Origin: Oscillospiraceae bacterium
GTDB taxonomy: Bacteria > Bacillota > Clostridia > Saccharofermentanales > Fastidiosipilaceae
NCBI GenBank assembly: GCA_028704415.1
Contig: JAQWFM010000003.1
Span: forward strand, 1 to 64,000
Length of the DNA stretch: 64,000 bases
Reading direction: 5' to 3'
A program made the translations under genes and the position numbers. Below, piece by piece: positions 39,818-47,869 of this stretch (positions within the stretch are counted from its first letter, which is position 1; each line of letters opens with the position of its first letter). The notes under the pieces were generated by a model. It was not told the origin of the DNA and made no database searches. It saw nothing but the letters and a program-made list of their open reading frames with translations.

Positions 39818-40459
39818 TTAATTGGCGACTTTAACCATCGCGTGCCGGATAACAGTATCATCCCGTTTATAGCCCTTTTCAAGAACCTCTATTACAGTAT
39901 TAGGACCGTAGTTATCGTCCTCAACGTGTAAAACTGCCTGATGCAAAGCCGGATCAAACGGCTGGTTAATGGCGTCAATCTCTTTGACCGCCAGTTTTTG
40001 TAGCACTGTGTCCACTTGCTTCAGCACCATAGCCACGCCCTCAGCGATTTTTTGGGCTTCGGCATTCTCTACCGTCTGGCAGGCGACTGCCGCTCGTTCC
40101 AGATTGTCCACTACCGGCAGCCAGGCAGACACCACATCGGTCACGGACTGACCGTATAAGGCGTCTTTTTCACTCCTGCTGCGGCGTCTGAAATTATCAA
40201 ACTCAGCCATCAGACGCATATAATTATCTGTTAGATCCGCCAGATCTTTTTGGCTTTTCTTCAGCGCCTCCGTCATACGCTTTAACTCGGCTTCATCCGT
40301 GCGGTCTGCCGCTTCAGTAGCTCCGGTCTCAGCCGGCTTTGGATCCTGTTTTACCGTCGGGTCAGCCGCAGCCGGTGCTTCCGGCCTGACGGCCGGCTCG
40401 CTGCCCGCGGCCTGATGCGGTTTCTGGTCCTGATCCTTGTTATCCTTTTTACTGCGCAT
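39818..40459 (-). CDS. grpE: Nucleotide exchange factor GrpE
   Basis: YMRLMAEFDNFRRRSRSEKD, FDPALHQAVLHVED, VLEKGYKRDDTVIRHAMVKVAN; start re-assigned to MRSKKD with GGAGG RBS. Confidence 0.94.
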   Translation of the reverse strand: MRSKKDNKDQDQKPHQAAGSEPAVRPEAPAAADPTVKQDPKPAETGATEAADRTDEAELKRMTEALKKSQKDLADLTDNYMRLMAEFDNFRRRSRSEKDALYGQSVTDVVSAWLPVVDNLERAAVACQTVENAEAQKIAEGVAMVLKQVDTVLQKLAVKEIDAINQPFDPALHQAVLHVEDDNYGPNTVIEVLEKGYKRDDTVIRHAMVKVAN

Positions 40460-40472
40460 GATATCCTCCACT

Positions 40473-41642
40473 TTACTGTTCTTTATGTTGTGAATCCCGG
40501 TTCAGTCTGGCTGAACGGGCAATCAAATCGTCCATCGTTTGCCGCACAAAGCTGATATGAGATATGACGCGACTGTAATTCATCCGCATCGGGCCCAACA
40601 CCCCAATAAATCCCATCAGTTTGCCGGGTAAGGTATAGGTCGTCGTGACAAAACTGCAGTCTTCCAGACCTTCACTCTGCAACTCCTGACCGATACGAAT
40701 CATATACCGGCAAGGTTTGCAGTCAGCCTCACCGGGTGTGGTCGGCCCGCGCTTCTGATCTGCCTGGTTTTCAGGCAGATCAGAAGGCTGCGGCGTCAGT
40801 TGCCCTGACGTGCGCTCAGACTCCCATTGACGGTCTAAAAGGCCAAACAACAGCCCTTCCTGCGACAACTTATCCACGACATTCCGCGCCCGGCTGATAT
40901 CCTGAAACTCCGGGTGGGCAAATAAGTTAGGCATCCCGTTCAGGTAACTATCCAGATTATCACTTTGCTTTATGGCCGTATAAGCTTCATACATGATCTG
41001 ATTCAGCAGTGATTCCGGCAAAGAGGTCGCCTGCATAGCAGACTGAACGGCCACAAAAGTTATATCCTTCAGCTTCATACCGGCCAGATTAGCTTCAATA
41101 GCCTGACTAATCTTAAGCAAATCCTCTGCGCTGAGCAGATCCGGGATCCGGACAATCCGGTCTTTAACCTGCCCTGCAGAAAGCACCACCACAATCAAAG
41201 CCCGGCCAGGTTCAATCATCAGTAATTTAACCTGTAATAACTGACTGCTCTGGGCCTGCGGAGGCAGCGCTACGGACAGATAACCGGTGGTCTCCGACAA
41301 GACCCCGGAGGCGCGGCGCAAAAGCGTAGAAATTTCATTGACCTGCTCAGTCAGCGCCATCCTGATACCCCTGGCTTCCTCAGGCGGAAGCCACTCCACC
41401 TGCATCAGATTTTCTACATATTCACGATAACCTTTATCAGACGGCACCCGTCCGGAAGAGGTATGGGGCTGCTCCAGATAGCCTTGCTGCTCCAGCTCCG
41501 ACATCGTGTTCCTTACCGTTGCTGAGCTGACAGGCAGATGGTATTTGCTCACCAGATATTTAGAACCCACTGGCTCGGCTGTCTCAATATAATCATCCAC
41601 TATGACCTTTAAAATGTCCTTTTTACGGTGATCCAACGCCAT
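40473..41642 (-). CDS. hrcA: Heat-inducible transcription repressor HrcA with lineage-specific insert
   Basis: VDDYIETAEPVGSKYL, SSATVRNTMSELEQQGYLEQPHTSSGRVPSDKGYR, GVLGPMRMNYSRVI. Confidence 0.94.
   Translation of the reverse strand: MALDHRKKDILKVIVDDYIETAEPVGSKYLVSKYHLPVSSATVRNTMSELEQQGYLEQPHTSSGRVPSDKGYREYVENLMQVEWLPPEEARGIRMALTEQVNEISTLLRRASGVLSETTGYLSVALPPQAQSSQLLQVKLLMIEPGRALIVVVLSAGQVKDRIVRIPDLLSAEDLLKISQAIEANLAGMKLKDITFVAVQSAMQATSLPESLLNQIMYEAYTAIKQSDNLDSYLNGMPNLFAHPEFQDISRARNVVDKLSQEGLLFGLLDRQWESERTSGQLTPQPSDLPENQADQKRGPTTPGEADCKPCRYMIRIGQELQSEGLEDCSFVTTTYTLPGKLMGFIGVLGPMRMNYSRVISHISFVRQTMDDLIARSARLNRDSQHKEQ
40752..40786. repeat. Perfect 15-bp inverted repeat inside hrcA
   Basis: CTTCTGATCTGCCTG-GTTTT-CAGGCAGATCAGAAG. 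Confidence 0.92.
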
Positions 41643-41674
41643 ACATACCACTCCTTCCGTCAGCAACTTAAGGT

Positions 41675-41701
41675 TTAGCACTCAAGTCTCCCGAGTGCTA
41701 A
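41675..41701. promoter_or_regulatory. CIRCE operator of the hrcA-grpE-dnaK-dnaJ operon
   Basis: TTAGCACTC-N9-GAGTGCTAA, exact consensus, upstream of hrcA. Confidence 0.98.
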
Positions 41702-41838
41702 AAGTACTTTAGCACCCCGCCAAACGAAAGTCAATTAAAATCAAAAAGAATCTGTTCTGCCTTAGTTAATAATATATGAACAGTAAATACCTGACCCGAT
41801 CCGGGCGTCGCCAGCCCTGAGGCGCTTACCGGCGACCG

Positions 41839-43071
41839 CTAAACAAAAGCAGCAAAAACGTCATTGCCCCAGTCCAGGCCGCGCCGGCTGAGGCGGTAAC
41901 GCGGACCTGCCGCCGGCTCACAGATCAGTAAGCCTTCAGCGCATAAACGGCGTAATGCCAGCAGGATGTCCGGCGGGGGGGCCTGGCCAAAGCGCTGCTG
42001 ATAATCTGACAGCCTGACTCCGGCCAGTTTCCTTAAGCCCAGCCAGAAAAACTCCCGCTGGGCTTCCGCGCGGTCGATTGTTTCCGCAGTATCCGCCGCA
42101 GCAAAAGCCAATTGGGACCAGTCAGCTTCCGCACTGCTGACCTGCCCATAGATAGACAGATAGCCAGCCAGATCGCGGCGGTTGCAGCGCCGTACCCCGC
42201 CAATATAGCTGGCCGCAGACAGGCCGCAGGCCAGGTAGGGTCTGCCATCCCAGTACACCTCATTATGCCGGCTGGCGTAACCGGGCAAGGCGGCATTGCT
42301 GACTTCATACTGCTCAAACTGCCAGTCTTGCAGGCAGTCAAGTACGCATTGATACATTTGCCGCTCGGTCTCCGGCTCCGGGAGGTCAGCCAGTTGCCCC
42401 TTTCGGGCAGCCTGCGCAAACGGGGTACCTTCTTCAATAATTAAGGAATAAAAGGACAGATGTTTGAGGGGGAAACGGGACAGATAGGTCAGGCTTTCTG
42501 ACACATCTGTCAGCGTCTGCCCGGGCAGACCAATCATGAGATCCGCCGACAGATTTGAGATGCCAGCTGCGGTCAGGGCGTTGACCGTATCCGTAAAGTC
42601 AGCCACCGTATGACTGCGGCCCAGGCGCTTCAGCAGGCGGTCCTGCGCGGCCTGGAGGCCTATGCTGACCCGGTTGAAGCCTGCCGCCTGCAGCCGCGCG
42701 GCGTCAAGCTTATGTGCGCTGAGGGGGTTGCACTCTAAGGTAATTTCAGGCTGCGCCGCTATATTAAAGACAGAGTAGACCGTCTGCAGCAGTCTGAGCA
42801 GCCGGTCACAACCCAGCACGGACGGTGTGCCGCCGCCAAAATAAATCGTTTCCAGCGGTTTGCTTAATTGATGCTGTCGGAGCCATAAGGCGCTGGCTTT
42901 GATTTCAATCTGGATCGCGCGGACGTAGGGATCATAAAGCTGCTGCTGGCCGGCGCTGGAACAAAAATCGCAGTAGAGGCATTTACTGTCACAAAACGGA
43001 ATATGCAGGTACAAGGCAGTTACCGCCTGGCTTTCCGCAGGGTTAGATGGCGCAAAGCCTGCGGAGGTCAT
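41839..43071 (-). CDS. hemW: Radical SAM HemW (coproporphyrinogen oxidase-like heme chaperone)
   Basis: LYLHIPFCDSKCLYCDFCS, YFGGGTPS, GFNRVSIGLQAAQDRLLKRLGRSH. Confidence 0.92.
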   Translation of the reverse strand: MTSAGFAPSNPAESQAVTALYLHIPFCDSKCLYCDFCSSAGQQQLYDPYVRAIQIEIKASALWLRQHQLSKPLETIYFGGGTPSVLGCDRLLRLLQTVYSVFNIAAQPEITLECNPLSAHKLDAARLQAAGFNRVSIGLQAAQDRLLKRLGRSHTVADFTDTVNALTAAGISNLSADLMIGLPGQTLTDVSESLTYLSRFPLKHLSFYSLIIEEGTPFAQAARKGQLADLPEPETERQMYQCVLDCLQDWQFEQYEVSNAALPGYASRHNEVYWDGRPYLACGLSAASYIGGVRRCNRRDLAGYLSIYGQVSSAEADWSQLAFAAADTAETIDRAEAQREFFWLGLRKLAGVRLSDYQQRFGQAPPPDILLALRRLCAEGLLICEPAAGPRYRLSRRGLDWGNDVFAAFV

Positions 43072-43784
43072 GGGTCTGCCGCCTCACTGCCGGCCGCTTC
43101 AAACTGGTCCAGACAAAAGGTGAGATATTGATAAAAGCGCTTGAAGCTGGGAGAATTAATTCGCTGCGGCTCCAGGCCCGGCGCGATCTGAGCCGCCCAC
43201 TCACTCTTTTGCTGGCCCACGGCCGGATAGCCCAGCTTAATCAATTGTTCCGCGGCTGGCCCCAAAATCGCCCGGGCTAAGACTTCCCAGGTCCCGCAGA
43301 CACTGTCTTGTTCATATTGGTCCAGTATGGCCGTGTCAATCTCCGGATAAGCCCGTAAAAGCGCGCTGCGATCGGCCAGTAACCAGGCTTCAAGCTCTTC
43401 CACCGCAATGCCGATAACGACCGGAAGCTCCGGGGCGACAACATGGTTCAGGGTTTTGAGGGTCCTGAATAGGTCCTGGCTGTCATGATCATCAGCATCC
43501 AGCACGACAAGCACCAAAGCCAGTTCGCTTTGGCCCAAGTCTCTGCGGTAGGCTTTGAGCTCAGCGGGTAATAACTGCAGCAGCCCGGCAGCCAGTTTGC
43601 CCGGTTTAGCCTGCCAGTCCCTGGGCAGATGCCCCACCCCACGGTGCCGTCGGATACTGTAAGTCCAGCCAGCCTGCCGTCGGGCTAAAGCAGGACGCAG
43701 CAGACCGCTGACAATCTGGCCGCCGGAACGGTCTTCAACCAATACCTCTATATGCCGTTTATGACTTAGAACTGCTCCCGGCAT
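43068..43784 (-). CDS. DUF4276-like (predicted TOPRIM-like) protein
   Basis: HIEVLVEDRSGG, LVLVVLDADDHDSQ, IGIAVEELEAWLLAD; immediately follows the ATPase with TGATG overlap. Confidence 0.7.
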   Translation of the reverse strand: MPGAVLSHKRHIEVLVEDRSGGQIVSGLLRPALARRQAGWTYSIRRHRGVGHLPRDWQAKPGKLAAGLLQLLPAELKAYRRDLGQSELALVLVVLDADDHDSQDLFRTLKTLNHVVAPELPVVIGIAVEELEAWLLADRSALLRAYPEIDTAILDQYEQDSVCGTWEVLARAILGPAAEQLIKLGYPAVGQQKSEWAAQIAPGLEPQRINSPSFKRFYQYLTFCLDQFEAAGSEAADP

Positions 43785-45151
43785 CAATCCGTACCTCGGG
43801 TTGTGGCAGACGTTCCGGTCTCCCCGGTTGCCGGGTTGGTTGCCGGGGCATCCAAAAATCCGGCATAAAGCAAGGCACCCAGGCCTACCCCTTCGGCTGT
43901 CATAGCCGCTACATGCGGTAAGGTTGCGCAGTTGATGGCCTGGGCTGCCGGCCTTATTGTGTCAGCTTGACTTGCAGCCTGCCGGGGATCAGCCGCCGGC
44001 CTGTCAGCCGGCCAGCTTATGCTCTGACGCCTGAATGACCAGACCTCCTGCGCGGCAAGGCTGTCCAAAAGGAAACTGTTATGTGAGGTCATAATCACCT
44101 GACAGTTCGCGTTTTTAAGGCTATAGGTCCTGAGGGCAGCGGCCCAGTTCTCAACCATGTTATGATACAGGCCGATATCCGGATTTTCCAGCAACAGCAG
44201 CGGTCTGGGGGCGGGGTCCTGCAGCAGCAGCAGCAGAGCAAACAGTTTTTCTTCACTGCCGGAAATCCGCTGATCAAAGAGATCCCGGTCCAGCGAGGTG
44301 CGGTCCGGCATACAATCCAGGATCTGCTCCATCCGCTTTTTATAGTCTTCAGGGTCACGATTCATTAAGTAGGTCAGCACATTGAACAGGTTGCTGGCAT
44401 CCTCATTCAGATGATGATGTCCGCCGCCGGTCTGTAATTGCTGCCGGAATACCTGCTGATGGCCGGATCTGGCGCCAAACTGAGTCTGATCAATTTCAAT
44501 CTTGCTGCAATACCAGCGGGTGATTTCGTGATACAGGCTCCGCAGCGGCATAAGGGTGCTGACCTGACCCAAAGCGCTCAGCACCGGTCGTTTTAAATCA
44601 TTCAGACTCAGGTCTTCATAAACCGGCGCGGCCGCAGGAGCTAAATCTAGCGTCTGCAGCAGCTGACAAGAGCGCAATTGACAATTAAATAAGAGCTGTT
44701 CCCGCCAAATGCCCGGCTCAACCTGAGCCGCATCAGCAGCAGAGGCATAAATAACCCGGCAGGATTCTGCCGCCACAAAGGGCCGCTGCTCCGCATCCGC
44801 ATCCAGTACAAGGCGGTAGGCCAGCAGATTTGGGTAGTCAGCTGTTTTAATCAGAAGTTCAAAACCAACCGGAGCGGTCAGATCATATTGTCTAAGGCTG
44901 CCAAAACCGCCGCTTTGCTCCAGATCTTCTGCGGCTTTAGCTGCCCCGTTCTTCAACATGCGACTAATAAAGGTCAGCGCGTTCAAAACAGTCGACTTAC
45001 CGCTGCCGTTGGGCCCGATTAACAGCGTCAGAGGCGTCAGCGCCGCAGTCTTAGGAGCAGCAGGCGCCGGGCCCAGCAGATCCTGGGCCAGCAAGCCCAT
45101 CCTAAAGTCCTTGAGAATAGCGTAATTTCTGATATGCAGGCCTAAGAGCAT
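43784..45151 (-). CDS. AAA family ATPase (AAA_21/ABC-like)
   Basis: LTLLIGPNGSGKSTVLNALTFISRML Walker A; PLLLLENPDIGLYHNMVENW Walker B region; QVIMTSHNSFLLDSL switch His. Confidence 0.88.
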   Translation of the reverse strand: MLLGLHIRNYAILKDFRMGLLAQDLLGPAPAAPKTAALTPLTLLIGPNGSGKSTVLNALTFISRMLKNGAAKAAEDLEQSGGFGSLRQYDLTAPVGFELLIKTADYPNLLAYRLVLDADAEQRPFVAAESCRVIYASAADAAQVEPGIWREQLLFNCQLRSCQLLQTLDLAPAAAPVYEDLSLNDLKRPVLSALGQVSTLMPLRSLYHEITRWYCSKIEIDQTQFGARSGHQQVFRQQLQTGGGHHHLNEDASNLFNVLTYLMNRDPEDYKKRMEQILDCMPDRTSLDRDLFDQRISGSEEKLFALLLLLQDPAPRPLLLLENPDIGLYHNMVENWAAALRTYSLKNANCQVIMTSHNSFLLDSLAAQEVWSFRRQSISWPADRPAADPRQAASQADTIRPAAQAINCATLPHVAAMTAEGVGLGALLYAGFLDAPATNPATGETGTSATTRGTD

Positions 45152-45244
45152 GGCAGACCTCCTAATAAAACAGCAGTAACTGAAAGCCCCGGCAACTGGG
45201 CTCCCCCCATCGCTTTGAACCGCCAGAGCAGCCGGCCGTTTCGG

Positions 45245-46675
45245 TCATTCAGCCGTCACCGACGGGTCTGGTTCGCTTTCAGGCGTACTGTCGGCAGGCT
45301 GCGCGGCCGTTCCGGTACTTGCCTCTGCTTCTGTGGACACCGCGGCAGCGTCAGCCGCACTGACGGCGGTGTAGTCATCCACAGGCGTGTCCGCGCAAGT
45401 CAGCATGATATATGCCGCCGCATTTATTCGAAAACGCAGCTGATCCGCATCATACAGGCTCATCAGTTTCCAGGTAGCATCGTAATCAGTACCCTTGATT
45501 TGGCCACCGGTAGCCTCCAGCTCATTTTGAGCTGAATCGCTAACCTCATCAGCGCTGGGCACATCATATTGGCCGGCTTCCATGAATACGACCGGGATGC
45601 CGGCATTGTCAAAAGGCTGATAATCGCCGTCCTCCAGTGTAAACTCCCTGTAAATATAAGATTCGCCGCCATCTTCCAGCGTTACGGAATAACTGCCCTG
45701 ATTGGTCATCAGACTGACCCCGATTTCAGAATTGAGGTCGCCTTCCAGCGAAGCGTTAACCGCATCATAAAGCTTACGGCGCATTGCATACTTTTGGCCT
45801 TCATTGAGCGAGTTATGTCCCGCATGCGCGTACAATTTGTCGCCGCCATATATGGAGCGCAAAATAAACGCGCCATCCAGCACTGACAAAGTCGCGTCAT
45901 CCAGGCTTGAGAGATAAACCGCAGCGCCGCGGGACTGATCATTGCAGGCACCCATAAAGACGATTTGCAAATCATAGGCTACGGGCTGCTCCCGCAGGTT
46001 ATTTAACAGGGTCAGCAGAGCCGCCACGCCAGAAGCATTGTCAGAGATACCATTATAATCGGGATAGTCGGCGGCCTGATCTGCGGAGACAGGCGTATCA
46101 TACCGGGCGGCCATAATCATGGTTCTGTGGTATACCGTCAGGTCTTCCAAACTGTCCTGAACAGCCGATTGATCACCGGAAACAGTCAGCTGCGGGGTGG
46201 GACTGGGTGTCGGGGTTGGCGTTAAGCTGCCTGTACTTTCCGTACCGGACACCTTTTCTTCGATACGGTTCATTAAGGAGAGCAGCCAGTTTTGCTCTTC
46301 AAGCGCTTTTTCTCTGGCTTCAACGTCTTCCGTCCGGTAAAAGCCAGTACCGGGAACCGTGACAATCAGATTTTGGGAACTGCCGCTGTAGCCGCTGTCT
46401 TCCGCTGCTGTAAAGCTTTGTACCTCCGGCTGATATCCCATATCTACTAGCAAATTATAAAGATAGGCCGCCGTATTTTGCTCTTCCTGGCTGTATGCAG
46501 ACCGATAAGGATAGGCATTTGCAATTTTTTGGGCCTGTACGGAGCCATAATAGGAGAACAAGGCCGGATTTTCCGAATCAGTGCTATCGGCACAGCCAAC
46601 TAAAGGCAACAGCAAACAGGCTGTCAGAAAACAAGCCAGTAAGGGAAACCGTCTGCGCGGAGATCTAAGCTGCAT
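45245..46675 (-). CDS. Lipoprotein with M28-peptidase-like fold, metal ligands largely substituted
   Basis: Lipobox LLLPLVGC; MIMAARYDTP, YNGISDNASGVAALLTLLNNL, QIVFMGACNDQSRGAAVYL. Confidence 0.7.
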   Translation of the reverse strand: MQLRSPRRRFPLLACFLTACLLLPLVGCADSTDSENPALFSYYGSVQAQKIANAYPYRSAYSQEEQNTAAYLYNLLVDMGYQPEVQSFTAAEDSGYSGSSQNLIVTVPGTGFYRTEDVEAREKALEEQNWLLSLMNRIEEKVSGTESTGSLTPTPTPSPTPQLTVSGDQSAVQDSLEDLTVYHRTMIMAARYDTPVSADQAADYPDYNGISDNASGVAALLTLLNNLREQPVAYDLQIVFMGACNDQSRGAAVYLSSLDDATLSVLDGAFILRSIYGGDKLYAHAGHNSLNEGQKYAMRRKLYDAVNASLEGDLNSEIGVSLMTNQGSYSVTLEDGGESYIYREFTLEDGDYQPFDNAGIPVVFMEAGQYDVPSADEVSDSAQNELEATGGQIKGTDYDATWKLMSLYDADQLRFRINAAAYIMLTCADTPVDDYTAVSAADAAAVSTEAEASTGTAAQPADSTPESEPDPSVTAE

Positions 46676-46678
46676 GTT

Positions 46679-47653
46679 TTACCAACCCCGTGCCTGCCGA
46701 AATTTTTGACAAGCCCCCCGCAGGTCTTTAGCCACAGCTTCCGGGGCAGTGGTATTGCAATGCGCCCAGGCGCCGGTTTCACTGGAGGCGTTGTATTTTA
46801 TCTTGTTTGCTGACCGCATGGGCGGGAAAAATTCAATGTGGAAGTGAAAATCCTCCCAGCCTTCACTATTAACCGGTGCATTATGCATGCACATCATGTA
46901 AGGGAACTTCATATCAAACAGCGCATCAAGTGTCCCGGACGCGGTTAACACCGCATCGGCCAAATCCTGCCGTTCCTGATCCGTCATGTCCAGCAGGGTA
47001 CCAAAGTGGCGCTTAGCAGCAATTTGAATGCCATAGGGATATTCACTGTAAAAAGGCAAATAAATCAAAAAGCTTTCATTTTCATATACAATACGCAGCG
47101 AGGCCTCAGTCTCCTGCTCCAGCCAGTCACACATCAGGCAGTGCCCGCTTGCTTCCCGGTGTTCAATCTGGGCTTTAAGTTCCAGTTCCAGTTTTTTGGG
47201 AATGAACGGATAGGCATAAATCTGGCCGTGGGGATGAGGCATGGTGACGCCTACGGCCTCGCCCCGATTTTCAAAGATAAAAATATACTTAAACTCAGGA
47301 TTTGACTTCAGTTTTTCAAAGCGCTCACACCACAAATCAACCAGTTTGTGAACATGCTCCAGGCTTAGCTCCGGCAGCGTCCGATTATGCTCCGGCGAAT
47401 ATAGGATAACCTCACACTTACCGTAACTGGGCCGGGTTTTAAACAAGCCGCCGCCCACTGGATCAGGCTGGGGGGGATTGGTAGACAACGCGGGAAAATC
47501 ATTGTCATATTCATACACATCATAATGCTCCGGAACTTTACCGCTGCCCGGGCAAAAGGGGCACCAGTCTTTAGGCATCTGCGGCCGGTTCTGCCGGTGA
47601 GATGCAATCATAACCCAATCTTGTATAAAAGGATTCCAACGTAGTTCAGCCAT
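46679..47653 (-). CDS. galT: Galactose-1-phosphate uridylyltransferase
   Basis: RWNPFIQDWVMIASHRQNRPQ, CPFCPGSGKVPE, TMPHPHGQIYAYPFIP. Confidence 0.93.
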   Translation of the reverse strand: MAELRWNPFIQDWVMIASHRQNRPQMPKDWCPFCPGSGKVPEHYDVYEYDNDFPALSTNPPQPDPVGGGLFKTRPSYGKCEVILYSPEHNRTLPELSLEHVHKLVDLWCERFEKLKSNPEFKYIFIFENRGEAVGVTMPHPHGQIYAYPFIPKKLELELKAQIEHREASGHCLMCDWLEQETEASLRIVYENESFLIYLPFYSEYPYGIQIAAKRHFGTLLDMTDQERQDLADAVLTASGTLDALFDMKFPYMMCMHNAPVNSEGWEDFHFHIEFFPPMRSANKIKYNASSETGAWAHCNTTAPEAVAKDLRGACQKFRQARGW

Positions 47654-47726
47654 GGGTTCCTCCCTAAATAAATAACTAAAGCAGCAGCTTTACTCTATAG
47701 GTTAAGCGGTGCTGCTGATCAGTCCA

Positions 47727-47814
47727 ATGATAGCAGAAAACACGGCTTATTGCACAGCAAACCCGCATATTGGCAGCAGTGCAGCCGTCCTGGCCCCGAC
47801 TTTTCTGCTATCAT
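47727..47814. promoter_or_regulatory. Mirrored 14-bp element (ATGATAGCAGAAAA ... TTTTCTGCTATCAT), putative divergent extended -10 promoters or operator dyad
   Basis: Exact inverted repeat of 14 bp separated by 60 bp between divergent galT and PBP5-like genes; each arm reads TGCTATCAT outward. Confidence 0.6.
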
Positions 47815-47869
47815 AGCGTTAAGTCACCAAAAATCAGCAAGAAGCTGCTCAGACAGAAAGGAGTGCGCT

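Noticed and set aside
44150-44230. ATPase Walker B written ENPD instead of DEPE as evidence of inactivity
   Set aside because: ENPE-type Walker B regions occur in related AAA ATPases (such as DUF3696 proteins), so inactivity cannot be inferred.
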